This document shows, in pieces, positions 17,981-28,955 of a stretch of DNA of 38,656 bases (positions within the stretch are counted from its first letter, which is position 1; every line of letters begins with the position of its first letter). Source of the stretch: an uncultured Nitratiruptor sp. (GTDB lineage: Bacteria; Campylobacterota; Campylobacteria; Campylobacterales; Nitratiruptoraceae); assembly GCA_913056105.1 (NCBI GenBank), contig CAJXMB010000002.1, positions 1-38,656 of the forward strand, read 5' to 3'. Both the position numbers and the translations under genes were made by a program. A model generated the notes under the pieces. The model worked only from the letters and a program-made list of their open reading frames with translations, searched no databases and was not told where the DNA came from.

Positions 17981-20561
17981 ATAGATATTTATGAATCATC
18001 TCTTCAAGAAGCTCTTCATTAATCTTATCAAAATTTAGATATCTATATACATTTTCCTCTTTTGAAGCAAGTTTTTTGCTAATAATCTCAAGATACTCAT
18101 CTTTTGTAGGGATTTTACCAAGCAGTGCTACTACAGCTGCAAGTTCAGCACTTCCTAAATATACTTTTGCATCTTTTCCCATTCTATTATCAAAGTTTCT
18201 TGTAGAAGTTGAAAATACTGTTGCACCATCTCTTACTCTTGCTTGGTTACCCATACATAGACTACATCCAGGAAGCTCTGTTCTTGCTCCAGCAGCTCCA
18301 AAGATAGCATAATAGCCCTCATCTATAAGCTCTTCTTCATCCATTTTGGTTGGAGGAGCTATCCAAAGTCTTGTATTTACCTGTCCTTCGCCTTTTAAAA
18401 TCTCTCCAAGAGCTCTATAGTGACCAATATTTGTCATACAGCTTCCAACAAATACCTCATCAATCTTTTTTGGTCTATTTGGATCATTTAGCACTTCACT
18501 TAAAGTTGCAACATCATCTGGGTCATTTGGACAAGCAACAATTGGCTCTTTAATCTCATTTAAATCTATCTCAATAACTGCAGCATACTCTGCATTTTTA
18601 TCAGCTTTTAATAATTTTGGATTTTTTAACCACTCTTGCATAGCATTTTTTCTTCTCTCAAGAGTTCTTCTATCTTCATATCCAGCATCAATCATCTTTT
18701 CAATAAGTTTTATATTTGATTTTAGATACTCAGTCACCGGCTCTTCATCCAACTCTACTGTACAAGCAGCAGCACTTCTTTCAGCACTTGCATCGCTTAG
18801 TTCAAATGCTTGCTCAGCTTTTAAGAATGGCAACCCTTGAATTTCTAAAACTCTCCCTGCAAAAACATTTTTCTTATTCTTCTTTTCTACTGTAAGAAGG
18901 CCTTGTTTGATAGCAAAATATGGAATTGCATTTACCAAATCTCTTAGAGTAATTCCAGGTTGAAGTTCACCACTAAATCTAACAAGTACAGATTCAGGCA
19001 TATTTAGTGGCATACTTCCTGTAACAGCTGCAAATGCAACAAGTCCAGAACCAGCAGGGAAAGAGATACCTATTGGAAATCTTGTATGAGAGTCTCCACC
19101 CGTTCCAACTGTATCAGGAAGAACCATTCTATTTAACCAAGAGTGAATTACACCATCTCCGGGTCTTAAACTAACCCCTCCTCTTGAAGTAATAAACTCT
19201 GGTAGTGTATGTTGAAGCTCAATGTCAGCAGGTTTTGGATATGCTGCAGTGTGGCAAAAAGTTTGAAGAACAAAATCTGCTCCAAAGCTCAAAGCTGCAA
19301 GCTCTTTTATCTCATCTCTTGTCATAGCCCCGGTAGTATCTTGAGATCCAACAGTCTTTGTTTCAGGCTCAATATACATTCCAGGTCTAACACCATCCAT
19401 TCCACAAGCTTTTCCAACTATCTTTTGAGCAAGAGTATAGCCAACTCCCTCTTTTCCTTTTGGTTGCTCTGGTCTTAAAAATATATTTTCTTCTTCCATT
19501 CCAAGGATAGCTCTAGCCTTTCTTGTTAAGCCTCTACCTATGATTAATGGTATTCTTCCGCCAGCTCTATACTCATCAGAAAGTGTATTTGGATTTAATT
19601 TAAACTCACTAACAACCTCACCATTTTTTAAAATTTTACCCTCATATGGCTTTATCTCAATAATATCACCAGTTTCAATATTTTCTACTGGTGCCTCGAT
19701 TGGGAGAGCTCCAGAATCTTCAGCAGTATTAAAAAATATTGGAGCAATAATGTCACCTATGATAACACCACCAGTTCTCTTATTTGGAACATGTGGAATA
19801 TCTTCACCAATCCACCATTGAACTGAGTTTATTCCAGATTTTCTTGAGCTACCTGTTCCAACAACATCACCAACAAATGCTACATTTAAACCTGTCTCTT
19901 CTTTTAATCTTTTAATTGTATCTTGAGCCTCTGGCATTTTTGCTTTTAAAAAAGATGTAGCATGCAAAGGAATATCACTTCTACTCCATGCTTCACTTGC
20001 AGGCGATAAATCATCAGTATTTGTCTCTCCTGGAACCTTAAAGACAACAACTTTTATTGATTCAGGCAAAGGAGCCCTATTCAAAAACCACTCTGCATTT
20101 GCCCAAGACTCCAAAACCTCTTTTGCAAATCTATTTGTTTTTGATAACTCTACTACATCATTAAAAGCATCATAAACTAAAAGTGTCTTTTTAAGAGCTT
20201 TTGTGGCAGCTTTAGCAACCTCTTCATCTTCATGACTTAGTGCTTCAATCAAAGGATTTACATTATATCCTCCAAGCATAGTCCCTAAAATCTCAACTGC
20301 ATGTTTTGGACTAATTGCAGCAGTCTTTGTGTGTCCTCTTACAACATCTCTTAAAAATGCTGCTTTTACATATGCAGCATCATCGACACCAGGTGAAACT
20401 CTATTTAATAAAAGATCCATTAAAAAATCTTCTTCTACAATTGGAAATTGTTTTAAAAGCTCAATAACTTCTGCAACTTGCTTTGGAGTTAAAGGCTTTG
20501 GAGGTATTCCTAACTCTTCTCTCTTTTTAGCCTCTTTTTTATACTCTTGAATAAAACTCAT
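17979..20561 (-). CDS. acnB: Aconitate hydratase B
   Basis: 860 aa; [71 protein letters not shown]. Confidence 0.97.
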   Translation of the reverse strand: MSFIQEYKKEAKKREELGIPPKPLTPKQVAEVIELLKQFPIVEEDFLMDLLLNRVSPGVDDAAYVKAAFLRDVVRGHTKTAAISPKHAVEILGTMLGGYNVNPLIEALSHEDEEVAKAATKALKKTLLVYDAFNDVVELSKTNRFAKEVLESWANAEWFLNRAPLPESIKVVVFKVPGETNTDDLSPASEAWSRSDIPLHATSFLKAKMPEAQDTIKRLKEETGLNVAFVGDVVGTGSSRKSGINSVQWWIGEDIPHVPNKRTGGVIIGDIIAPIFFNTAEDSGALPIEAPVENIETGDIIEIKPYEGKILKNGEVVSEFKLNPNTLSDEYRAGGRIPLIIGRGLTRKARAILGMEEENIFLRPEQPKGKEGVGYTLAQKIVGKACGMDGVRPGMYIEPETKTVGSQDTTGAMTRDEIKELAALSFGADFVLQTFCHTAAYPKPADIELQHTLPEFITSRGGVSLRPGDGVIHSWLNRMVLPDTVGTGGDSHTRFPIGISFPAGSGLVAFAAVTGSMPLNMPESVLVRFSGELQPGITLRDLVNAIPYFAIKQGLLTVEKKNKKNVFAGRVLEIQGLPFLKAEQAFELSDASAERSAAACTVELDEEPVTEYLKSNIKLIEKMIDAGYEDRRTLERRKNAMQEWLKNPKLLKADKNAEYAAVIEIDLNEIKEPIVACPNDPDDVATLSEVLNDPNRPKKIDEVFVGSCMTNIGHYRALGEILKGEGQVNTRLWIAPPTKMDEEELIDEGYYAIFGAAGARTELPGCSLCMGNQARVRDGATVFSTSTRNFDNRMGKDAKVYLGSAELAAVVALLGKIPTKDEYLEIISKKLASKEENVYRYLNFDKINEELLEEMIHKYL

Positions 20562-20669
20562 AAAAAGCTCCTTTTTATTTTTCTCAATATTATTTTATCT
20601 AATTGGATTTATAAGTTTAAAGAGCAGTGTTTCAATAAGTAGCATATAAATTTTGAGTGAGTAGAACTG

Positions 20670-22841
20670 TTACACTAAAATCTCTCTAGCCCCTTTATTA
20701 TTCGGAGGAGATAGGATACCATTTTTTTCAAGTTGTTCCACTATTCTTGCAGCTCTATTGTAACCTATTTGCAATCTTCTTTGAAGATAGCTTATAGATG
20801 TCTTTCTCTCTTTTAAAACAATCTCTTTAGCATCTTCATAAAGCTCATCCAAATCTTCACTAACCCCATTTTCAGAACTACTACTCCCTGCAATCTCCTC
20901 TTTAAGAAGATTTTCATCATATTCAGGTGCTTTTTGAGATTTTAAAAATTCAACAATTTTTTCTATCTCCTCTTCACTAACCCAAGGTCCATGAAGTCTA
21001 ACAACTCCAGTAATTCCTGGAGGAGTAAATAGCATATCACCTCTTCCAAGAAGAGATTCTGCTCCTAAAGAGTCTAATATAACTTTTGAATCAATCTTTT
21101 GCCCAACTTTAAAACTAATTCTTGATGGGAGATTTGCTTTTATAAGACCTGTTACAACATCTACGCTTGGTCTTTGAGTTGCTACAATTAGATGGATTCC
21201 TGAAGCTCTTGCCATCTGAGCAAGTCTTGCAATAGAGTATTCAACCTCTTTTCCACTTGTCATCATCAAATCTGCTAACTCATCTATAGTAATTACAATA
21301 TATGGAAGAGTCTCAAATCCCTCTTTTTTTGCCTTTTGATTATAACTTTCGATATTTTTTGTTTTTGTTTCACTCATAAGATGATAACGTCTCTCCATCT
21401 CTTTTATCATATTATTCAAAACTATAATTGCCTGTTTTGAGGTTGTAATAACTGGAGTTAGAAGATGTGGAATATCATTATATATTGAAAATTCAAGCAT
21501 TTTTGGATCTATTAAAACAAGCTTTAAATTTTCTGGAGAGTTTCTATATAACAAACTAACAATTATAGAATTTATACCAACACTTTTACCACTACCAGTA
21601 GTTCCTGCAATCAATAGATGAGGGAGTTTTTTTAAATCTGTTACAAAAGGTTTACCAACAATATCTTTCCCAAGAGCAATCGTTAGAGGAGATGCTGCAT
21701 TTTTAAAAATATTGCTATCTAAAATTTCACGAAGATATATTGTTTGAATCTTTCTGTTTGGAATCTCTATCCCAACAACATCTTTTCCTGGGACTGGAGC
21801 TTGAATCCTTATAGTTTTAGCCTTTAGGGCCATTGCTAAATCATCTTGGAGATTTAAAATTTTAGATACTTTTATATGAGGAGCTGGTTTAAACTCAAAA
21901 GTTGTAACAACTGGACCTGTATAGGTTCTAACCACATCCCCTTCTATTTTAAATTTTGATAATTTATCTATTAACTCTTTTATCTTCTTATCAATTTCAG
22001 CCTCATTGATATTCTCTTTTATTTTGGGAGGTTTTTGTAAAAAATCCAAAGGAGGGAGTTTAAAATTTTTTGGTTTTTCAAGCTTTCCTTTTTCAACACT
22101 CTCTAATAGTTTTTTGTTCTCCTCTAACTCATCAACAATTTTTGTTTTTGCAACATCTGTTATGAGTGTTGGCTGACTTTCTATAACTTTTTGTTTTACA
22201 TCTTTTTTATTGTTATCTTCTATTTTACTTTCTACTTCTTTGTTCTCTTTTTTTGCTGTACTACCTTTTAAATCTTCTTTTTTATCAACTATCTTTATCT
22301 CTTTTTCTACTTTTTTAATATACTCATCAACATCTATAGTTTTAGTATATCTCTCCTTTGATTTACTATTTTTTGCTTTTGAATCTATATTTGAATCTCT
22401 ATAATTTATAGAAAAAAACTCTTCAATTCGCTTTTCAAAAAGAAGTATAAGTGATATTGAGAATGTTATTAGCCAAAATAGCCATGCACCTGCAATACCA
22501 ATATAAGGTTTCATAAAAGAGACAATAAAAAAGCCAATTTTACCTTTATAGCCATTTTGTATAATAAGTGATTGAAATATTAAAAAAGATAGAATCAAAA
22601 GTAAAAATGCAACAATATTTTCCAAGATTTTTCTATTTAAAATAGGTTTTTTATATAACTTATACAAAGGATACAAAAGAAAAAATAGATAGACAAAAGA
22701 GATATACCCAAAATACTCTCTATTATATTTTGCAAATATATATCCAAATTTACCCACATATTTTGTATTTTCAACAATAGTAGAAATCCCTAAATATAAA
22801 AAAACTACTCCAAAAATAATTAAAAATATATCTTTTAAAAT
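20670..22841 (-). CDS. ftsK: DNA translocase FtsK; start codon probably AUU at 22841, not the GTG at 22757
   Basis: Walker A HLLIAGTTGSGKSVGINSIIVSLLY, LKLVLIDPKMLEFSIYNDIPHLL, winged-helix gamma C-terminus. In-frame extension (ATT)LKDIFLIIFGVVFLYLGISTIVENTKY supplies a first TM helix, 5 nt after AAAGGAG. Confidence 0.93.
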   Translation of the reverse strand: MLKDIFLIIFGVVFLYLGISTIVENTKYVGKFGYIFAKYNREYFGYISFVYLFFLLYPLYKLYKKPILNRKILENIVAFLLLILSFLIFQSLIIQNGYKGKIGFFIVSFMKPYIGIAGAWLFWLITFSISLILLFEKRIEEFFSINYRDSNIDSKAKNSKSKERYTKTIDVDEYIKKVEKEIKIVDKKEDLKGSTAKKENKEVESKIEDNNKKDVKQKVIESQPTLITDVAKTKIVDELEENKKLLESVEKGKLEKPKNFKLPPLDFLQKPPKIKENINEAEIDKKIKELIDKLSKFKIEGDVVRTYTGPVVTTFEFKPAPHIKVSKILNLQDDLAMALKAKTIRIQAPVPGKDVVGIEIPNRKIQTIYLREILDSNIFKNAASPLTIALGKDIVGKPFVTDLKKLPHLLIAGTTGSGKSVGINSIIVSLLYRNSPENLKLVLIDPKMLEFSIYNDIPHLLTPVITTSKQAIIVLNNMIKEMERRYHLMSETKTKNIESYNQKAKKEGFETLPYIVITIDELADLMMTSGKEVEYSIARLAQMARASGIHLIVATQRPSVDVVTGLIKANLPSRISFKVGQKIDSKVILDSLGAESLLGRGDMLFTPPGITGVVRLHGPWVSEEEIEKIVEFLKSQKAPEYDENLLKEEIAGSSSSENGVSEDLDELYEDAKEIVLKERKTSISYLQRRLQIGYNRAARIVEQLEKNGILSPPNNKGAREILV

Positions 22842-22955
22842 AGTAGCTCCTTTAATTTTTTTTGCAAATTATACTAAAAAATGTTTTTTTAAAAGAAAAA
22901 ATTAGCTCAAATATTGAAAATTAGCAACCTTTTTTATTTTTTTTAAAAAAAATCC

Positions 22956-22984
22956 TTGAATTTTTTAAAAAAAATTAGTACAAT
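22956..22984 (+). promoter_or_regulatory. Sigma70-type promoter of the HU gene
   Basis: TTGAAT (22956-22961), 17-nt spacer, TACAAT (22979-22984), preceded by phased A/T tracts. Confidence 0.65.
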
Positions 22985-23017
22985 CAAAATGTAAAAATTT
23001 TTAACAAAGGGTTTGCT

Positions 23018-23296
23018 ATGAAAAAATCTGAATTTATCGATACAGTTGCTAAAAAGAGCGGTCTTTCTAAAAAAGATACGCAAAAAGTTATTGATGCAGC
23101 CTTAGAGACTATAACTGAGGCTTTAAAAGAGGGAAAAAACGTTTCTTTCATAGGATTTGGAACTTTTACAACTGCTCAAAGAGCTGAAAGAGAAGCAAGA
23201 GTTCCTGGAACTGATAGAGTTGTTAAAGTTCCAGCTACAAAAGTTGTAAAATTTAAAGTTGGCAAAAAACTTAAAGAAGCTGTAGCAGGCAAATAA
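23018..23296 (+). CDS. hup: HU-family DNA-binding protein
   Basis: MKKSEFIDTVAKKSGLSKKDTQKVIDAAL...VSFIGFGTFTTAQRAEREARVPGTDRVVKVPATKVVKFKVGKKLKEAV. Confidence 0.96.
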   Translation: MKKSEFIDTVAKKSGLSKKDTQKVIDAALETITEALKEGKNVSFIGFGTFTTAQRAEREARVPGTDRVVKVPATKVVKFKVGKKLKEAVAGK

Positions 23297-23301
23297 TCTC
23301 C

Positions 23302-23327
23302 AATCCAGCCATTTGGCTGGATTTTTT
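23302..23327 (+). terminator. Rho-independent terminator downstream of the HU gene
   Basis: AATCCAGCC-ATTT-GGCTGGATT followed by TTTT; 9-bp perfect stem. Confidence 0.9.
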
Positions 23328-23373
23328 AAAGCTTTTCTTAAGTAAATTTTAGATAAACTTCCAATCCTAAAAA

Positions 23374-23459
23374 GCCGAGGTGGTGAAACTGGTAGACACG
23401 CGAGACTCAAAATCTCGTGGGCTTTGCCCGTGAGGGTTCGAGTCCCTCCCTCGGTACCA
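23374..23459 (+). tRNA. tRNA-Leu (anticodon CAA), CCA encoded
   Basis: gccgagg...cgaga-ctCAAaa-tctcg...long variable arm...ggttcgagtccctccctcggtaCCA. Confidence 0.95.
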
Positions 23460-23464
23460 CTTTT

Positions 23465-23539
<75 letters not shown>

Positions 23540-23594
23540 CTAAATCTTCATTTAACTCTTCTATTTGGTATAATAATTAAAAAGGCTTTTTAAA

Positions 23595-24122
23595 ATGAAA
23601 ATTGTTGTTGCAATTTCTGGTAGCAGTGGGGTTGAACTTGGAATAAAAACCTATGAAAAAATCCCAAAAGAGCATGAAAAATATCTTATTGTAAGCAAAA
23701 ATGCAAATATTGTATCTTTAAAAGAGAGAGGTTTTAAAATATATCAAGATAGCAATTTTTGGGAAGGACCTGCAAGTGGAAGCTTTGGTGTAGATGCGAT
23801 GATGATAATTCCTTGCTCAATGAATACATTAGCAAAAATTAGTGTTGGAATTGCAGATAATTTAACAACAAGAGCAGCTTCAGTGATGATAAAAGAGCAA
23901 AAAAAACTTCTTTTAGCTCCAAGAGAGCTTCCATTTAGTCCAATTGCATTAGAAAATATGCATAAATTATCACTTTTAAATGTTATAATTGCACCTCCTG
24001 TTTTGGGATATTATAGCAATCAAAAAAGTTTAGAAGATATGGAAGATTTTATAATAGGAAAATGGTTTGATATGATTGGAATTAAAAATAATTTATATAA
24101 AAGATGGAAGATAGATGAGTAA
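23595..24122 (+). CDS. ubiX: Flavin prenyltransferase UbiX
   Basis: VVAISGSSGVELG, IIPCSMNTLAKISVGIADNL, LLLAPRELPFSPIALENM; ubiX-coaD-tmk-hisS neighbourhood. Confidence 0.9.
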   Translation: MKIVVAISGSSGVELGIKTYEKIPKEHEKYLIVSKNANIVSLKERGFKIYQDSNFWEGPASGSFGVDAMMIIPCSMNTLAKISVGIADNLTTRAASVMIKEQKKLLLAPRELPFSPIALENMHKLSLLNVIIAPPVLGYYSNQKSLEDMEDFIIGKWFDMIGIKNNLYKRWKIDE

Positions 24123-24576
24123 AGCGATATATCCAGGAACGTTTGATCCTATAACAAAAGGGCATTTAGATATTATAAAAAGAGCTTCAAATCTTTTTGA
24201 AGAGGTTGTTGTAGCAGTTGCAAAGTCTAAAGAGAAAAATCCAATGTTCTCTTTAGAAAAAAGAGTTCATATGGCAAAAAAGAGTATAAAGATAGAAAAT
24301 GTAAGAGTAATCCCTTTTGACTCTTTACTTGTAGATCTTTGCAAAAAAGAGAGTATAAATGTAGTTATAAGAGGTCTTAGAGCAGTTAGTGATTTTGAAT
24401 ATGAGCTTCAAATGGGATATGCCAATCAATCTCTAAAAAGTGATATAGAGACAATCTATCTAATGCCTAGTCTAAGTAATGCATTTATTAGCTCTTCAGT
24501 AGTTAGAACTATTTTAAAATTTGGCGGTGATGTATCACATTTAGTCTCAGAAGAGATTTTAGAGGATTTAAAATAG
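24115..24576 (+). CDS. coaD: Phosphopantetheine adenylyltransferase
   Basis: AIYPGTFDPITKGHLDIIKRA, VVIRGLRAVSDFEYELQM. Confidence 0.97.
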   Translation: MSKAIYPGTFDPITKGHLDIIKRASNLFEEVVVAVAKSKEKNPMFSLEKRVHMAKKSIKIENVRVIPFDSLLVDLCKKESINVVIRGLRAVSDFEYELQMGYANQSLKSDIETIYLMPSLSNAFISSSVVRTILKFGGDVSHLVSEEILEDLK

Positions 24577-25155
24577 ATGTATGTTTTGTTGGAGGGGATA
24601 GATAGAGTTGGAAAAAGTACTCAAATAGATATGTTAAAAAGCTATTTTAAAGATGCAGTTTTTACAAGAGAGCCTGGAGGATGTGGGCTTTGTAAAAAGA
24701 TAAGAGATATAGTATTAAACCGAGAAGATATTAGTCCAATTTGCGAGATGTTTCTGTTTTTAGCGGATAGAAATGAGCATTTTGAAAAAGTTATAAAACC
24801 AAATTTAGATAGATTAATAATAAGCGATAGAGGATTTATCTCAGCAATTGCATATGCATATGTAAAAACTAATCTTAGCATAGATAGACTTTTAGAGCTA
24901 AATTTGATAGCTTTAGAAAAGAGGCTTCCAAAAAAAATTGTCTTTTTTACAATAAGCGAAGATGAATTAAATAAAAGAATGCATACTAAAGAGCTTGATT
25001 CTATAGAAAATAGAGGGGTTGATTATCTTTTAAAAGTACAAGAGATAATGGAAAAAGTTATAAAAAAAGTATCAATTCCTTATATAACCATAGATGCAAG
25101 TTTAGAAAAAGAGATTATAAATAAAAAAATAGTAGAGTTTATCAAAAAGGGTTAA
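24577..25155 (+). CDS. tmk: Thymidylate kinase
   Basis: VLLEGIDRVGKSTQIDML, FTREPGG, ISDRGFISAIAYAY. Confidence 0.94.
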   Translation: MYVLLEGIDRVGKSTQIDMLKSYFKDAVFTREPGGCGLCKKIRDIVLNREDISPICEMFLFLADRNEHFEKVIKPNLDRLIISDRGFISAIAYAYVKTNLSIDRLLELNLIALEKRLPKKIVFFTISEDELNKRMHTKELDSIENRGVDYLLKVQEIMEKVIKKVSIPYITIDASLEKEIINKKIVEFIKKG

Positions 25156-25156
25156 T

Positions 25157-26389
25157 ATGGCAATAAAAGCTTTAAGAGGAATGAAAGATATACTGCCACC
25201 AATTAGCGAAAAATATCTATATTTTTTAAAAAATTGTTCCAAAATAGCACAAAATTTTGGCTTTGAATATATTGAAACACCTATTTTAGAAGAGACAGCT
25301 CTTTTTCAAAGAAGCGTTGGAGAGTCAAGCGATATTATTGGAAAAGAGATGTATAGCTTTATTGATAAGGGTGGTCACGATATATCTCTTAGACCTGAAG
25401 GAACTGCTGGAGTTGTTAGAAGTTTTATAGAGAATAAGTTTGATAGACAAGAGGGAAATTTTAGATTTTACTACCATGGACCTATGTTTAGATATGAAAG
25501 GCCTCAAAAGGGAAGACTAAGAGAGTTTCATCAATTTGGATGCGAAAGTTTTAATGAAAGCAGTGTCTATGAAGATGCAAATATGATACTTTTAGTAAAA
25601 GAGATTTTAGACTTTTTTAATATTGATTTTAGCCTAAAGATAAACTCTCTTGGATGCAAAAAGTGTATGCCAACATATAGAAAAAAACTTTTAGAGTTTT
25701 TAGACTCCAAAGAAGATCAAATATGTAAAGATTGTCTTAGAAGAAAAGCTACAAATCCTATTAGAGTTCTTGATTGCAAAGAAGAGTCTTGCCAAAATAT
25801 CTATATAGATGCTCCAAAACTTTTGGATAATCTATGTGATAGTTGCAAAAATGATTTTGAAACTTTACAAAATCTACTAAAAGAAAATGGTGTTAAATTT
25901 GAAATTGATCCATTTTTAGTTAGAGGTTTAGACTACTATACAAAAACAGCTTTTGAATTTGTAAGCAGTCATTTAGGAGCTCAAAATGCAATCGCTGGTG
26001 GTGGAAGATTTGATAGACTGGTTGAGTTTATGGGTGGTAGGCCAACTCCAGCAATTGGATTTGCAATTGGGATTGAGAGAGTTTTGGATTTAATTAATCT
26101 TCCAAAAAAAGATAGAGATGGAGTCTATATTGGAGTAATGGTTGAAGAAGGTCTCCCTTTGGGTTTTAAAATAGCAAGTAAATTAAGAAAAAAAATCTTT
26201 GTTGAGTTTCCTTATGTTAAAAAATCACTTAGAGCTCACCTAAAAGGAGCTGACAAGACAAATGTAAAATATGCTGCAATAATTGGAGAAGATGAGCTAA
26301 ATAGTAATAGTATTTGGATAAAAGATTTAGAAAAGAAAAAAGAAGAGATTTTAAAAATTGAAGATTTTTTAAAAATATTTGAGGTCTAA
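25157..26389 (+). CDS. hisS: Histidyl-tRNA synthetase
   Basis: RGMKDILPP, LRPEGTAGVVRSFIE, MFRYERPQKGRLREFHQFG, FLVRGLDYYTKTAFEF, GGRFDRLVE. Confidence 0.97.
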   Translation: MAIKALRGMKDILPPISEKYLYFLKNCSKIAQNFGFEYIETPILEETALFQRSVGESSDIIGKEMYSFIDKGGHDISLRPEGTAGVVRSFIENKFDRQEGNFRFYYHGPMFRYERPQKGRLREFHQFGCESFNESSVYEDANMILLVKEILDFFNIDFSLKINSLGCKKCMPTYRKKLLEFLDSKEDQICKDCLRRKATNPIRVLDCKEESCQNIYIDAPKLLDNLCDSCKNDFETLQNLLKENGVKFEIDPFLVRGLDYYTKTAFEFVSSHLGAQNAIAGGGRFDRLVEFMGGRPTPAIGFAIGIERVLDLINLPKKDRDGVYIGVMVEEGLPLGFKIASKLRKKIFVEFPYVKKSLRAHLKGADKTNVKYAAIIGEDELNSNSIWIKDLEKKKEEILKIEDFLKIFEV

Positions 26390-28228
26390 ATGGTTGATTA
26401 TGGTATAAAAAAGTGGTCAAATGATAGTTTTATTATTAAAGATGGAGAGGTTAAAGTAAATTTTGGCTCTAAACCCTCTTTGCTTGAAATAACAAAAAAG
26501 ATTAGACAAACTGGAATAAGAGGACCTATTCTTTTAAGATTTCCCCATCTTATAAAAAAGCAGATTGATACTTTATACAAAGAGTTTCAAAGAGCTACAA
26601 AAAGCTTTGATTATAGTGGAAAATTTAGTGCTGTATTTCCTTTAAAAGTAAATCAATTTCCAAATTTTGTAGCCTCTTTAGTAGATATTGCTAAAGAGTA
26701 TAACTATGGATTAGAAGCTGGGAGCAAAGCAGAACTTGTCATTGCAATGGCTTATAATAATAAAAATGCTCCTATTACTGTAAATGGCTTTAAAGATAGA
26801 GCTATGATAAATCTATCTTTTATTGCTGCTAAAATGGGTTATAACATAACTGTAACAATAGAGGGATTAAATGAATTAGAAGAGATTTTAGAAGCTATCA
26901 AAGAGTTTGGAGAGCCTGTACCAAATATTGGGCTTAGAATAAGACTTCATAGCTCTGGAATTGGAATATGGGCAAAAAGTGGAGGAATCAACTCAAAATT
27001 TGGTCTAACTTCTACTGAACTCTTAGAAGCAGTTGAACTTTTGAAAAAAAATGGTGTATTAGATAGATTTAAGATGATTCATTTTCATATTGGAAGTCAG
27101 ATTAGTGAGATAGGTCCAGTGAAAAAAGCTTTAAGAGAGGCTGGCAATATATATGCTGAACTAAGAAAGATGGGGGCTAAAAATCTCTCTATTATTAATT
27201 TAGGAGGAGGTCTTGCAGTAGAATACTCTCAACACAAAAATCTACAAACGAAAAACTATACAATTAGTGAATTTACAAATGATGTTGTCTTCTTATTAAA
27301 AGAGATTTCTAAACAAAAAGGAGTAAATGAACCAGATATTTTTACTGAATCTGGAAGATTTGTAGCAGCCAACCATGCTATTTTAATTGCTCCTGTAATT
27401 GAGCTATTTAGTCAAGAGTATAGTGAAAAAAACCTAAAACTAAAGAAAGAAAACCCTCCACTCATTCAAGAGCTATATGAACTATATAAAAGTATCAACA
27501 AAAATAGTGCTATTGAGTATCTACATGATAGTTTAGACCATATGGAATCGCTTCTTACTCTCTTTGATTTGGGATATATTGATTTACAAGATAGAAGCAA
27601 TACTGAAATTTTAGTTCATTTAATTATTAAAAAATCAATTGAGCTTTTAAAAGAGTCAAACTATCAAGAGTTAAAAAGAGTTCAAGATAGAGTTCAAGAG
27701 AGATATCTTCTAAATTTTTCACTATTTCAAAGTCTTCCTGATTTTTGGGGATTAAACCAAAGATTTCCTGTTATGCCGCTAAACAATTTAGATAAAAATC
27801 CAACAAGAAGCGCATCACTTTGGGACATAACTTGCGATAGTGATGGAGAGATAAGCTTTGATAGCAGCTATCCACTATATCTTCACGATGTAGATTTAAC
27901 AAAAGAGGAGTACTTTTTAGCTTTTTTCTTAGTAGGAGCATATCAAGAGATTTTAGGAATGAAGCACAATCTTTTTACCCATCCAACTGAAGTTACGGTA
28001 GAATTTAATGAAAATGGATATAATTTAAAAAATATTGTAGAGTCTCAAAATATTTTAGATATTTTATATGATTTAGATTATGATTTAAATGATATTCAAA
28101 GTAGATTAAAGTCAAATATTGCAGATTCCAATTTAATTAACAAAGAGGAAAAAGAGAGAATTTTTGAACTTTTAACTCTACTTTTAAATGAAAACAACTA
28201 TTTAAAGGTATCTTTAAAAAAGGAATAA
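26390..28228 (+). CDS. speA: Biosynthetic arginine decarboxylase
   Basis: 612 aa; [73 protein letters not shown]. Confidence 0.94.
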   Translation: MVDYGIKKWSNDSFIIKDGEVKVNFGSKPSLLEITKKIRQTGIRGPILLRFPHLIKKQIDTLYKEFQRATKSFDYSGKFSAVFPLKVNQFPNFVASLVDIAKEYNYGLEAGSKAELVIAMAYNNKNAPITVNGFKDRAMINLSFIAAKMGYNITVTIEGLNELEEILEAIKEFGEPVPNIGLRIRLHSSGIGIWAKSGGINSKFGLTSTELLEAVELLKKNGVLDRFKMIHFHIGSQISEIGPVKKALREAGNIYAELRKMGAKNLSIINLGGGLAVEYSQHKNLQTKNYTISEFTNDVVFLLKEISKQKGVNEPDIFTESGRFVAANHAILIAPVIELFSQEYSEKNLKLKKENPPLIQELYELYKSINKNSAIEYLHDSLDHMESLLTLFDLGYIDLQDRSNTEILVHLIIKKSIELLKESNYQELKRVQDRVQERYLLNFSLFQSLPDFWGLNQRFPVMPLNNLDKNPTRSASLWDITCDSDGEISFDSSYPLYLHDVDLTKEEYFLAFFLVGAYQEILGMKHNLFTHPTEVTVEFNENGYNLKNIVESQNILDILYDLDYDLNDIQSRLKSNIADSNLINKEEKERIFELLTLLLNENNYLKVSLKKE

Positions 28229-28229
28229 T

Positions 28230-28928
28230 ATGTCGCTATGGCAGATAATAAAAGAGGATTTTTCTGTTGCCTTTGAAAGAGATCCAGCTATTAGATCAAA
28301 ACTTGAGCTCTTTACAAACTATCCGGGAATTTGGTCAATTTTTTGGTATAGGATAGCAAATAGGTTATATAAAAAAGGATTTAAGCTCTTAGCAAGATTT
28401 ATTATGGGAATAAATCAAATTATAACTGGAATTGATATTCACCCTGGAGCTAAAATAGGAAGAAGAGTTTTTATAGACCATGGCATAGGAGTAGTTATTG
28501 GCGAAACTACCGAGATAGAAGATGATGTTTTAATTTATCAGCAAGTAACTCTTGGAGGAGTAAGCCTTAAAAAAGGAAAAAGACATCCTACTATCAAAAG
28601 TGGGACAGTTATAGGAGCAGGAGCAAAAGTTTTGGGAAATATTACACTTGGAAAAAATGTTAGAATTGGAGCAAACTCTGTTGTAATAAAGGATATTCCA
28701 GACAACTCTACTGCAGTAGGTATACCTGCAAAAGTAATCCAAAAAGGTGATAAATCCATGTTAAGTCACAATAAAATACCAGATATTGATAAAAATATGT
28801 TTGAATATCTAATAAAAAGAGTAGCTCTTTTAGAACATGCACTTTTAACAGACAATAAAGATATCTTAAAAGAAGAAAAGGAGCTTGAACATATATATGA
28901 GGCTTTTATAAAATCTATGAAAAGTTAG
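28230..28928 (+). CDS. cysE: Serine O-acetyltransferase
   Basis: Hexapeptide repeats: [44 protein letters not shown]...[21 protein letters not shown]. Confidence 0.95.
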   Translation: MSLWQIIKEDFSVAFERDPAIRSKLELFTNYPGIWSIFWYRIANRLYKKGFKLLARFIMGINQIITGIDIHPGAKIGRRVFIDHGIGVVIGETTEIEDDVLIYQQVTLGGVSLKKGKRHPTIKSGTVIGAGAKVLGNITLGKNVRIGANSVVIKDIPDNSTAVGIPAKVIQKGDKSMLSHNKIPDIDKNMFEYLIKRVALLEHALLTDNKDILKEEKELEHIYEAFIKSMKS

Positions 28929-28955
28929 ATATAATTTAATTTAAAAAGGATTTAA

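Noticed and set aside
25640-25870. Cys-rich stretch in HisRS (CKKC...CKDC...CKEESC...CDSC), possible novel zinc insertion
   Set aside because: From memory, comparable Cys-rich segments are common in bacterial HisRS; not unusual.
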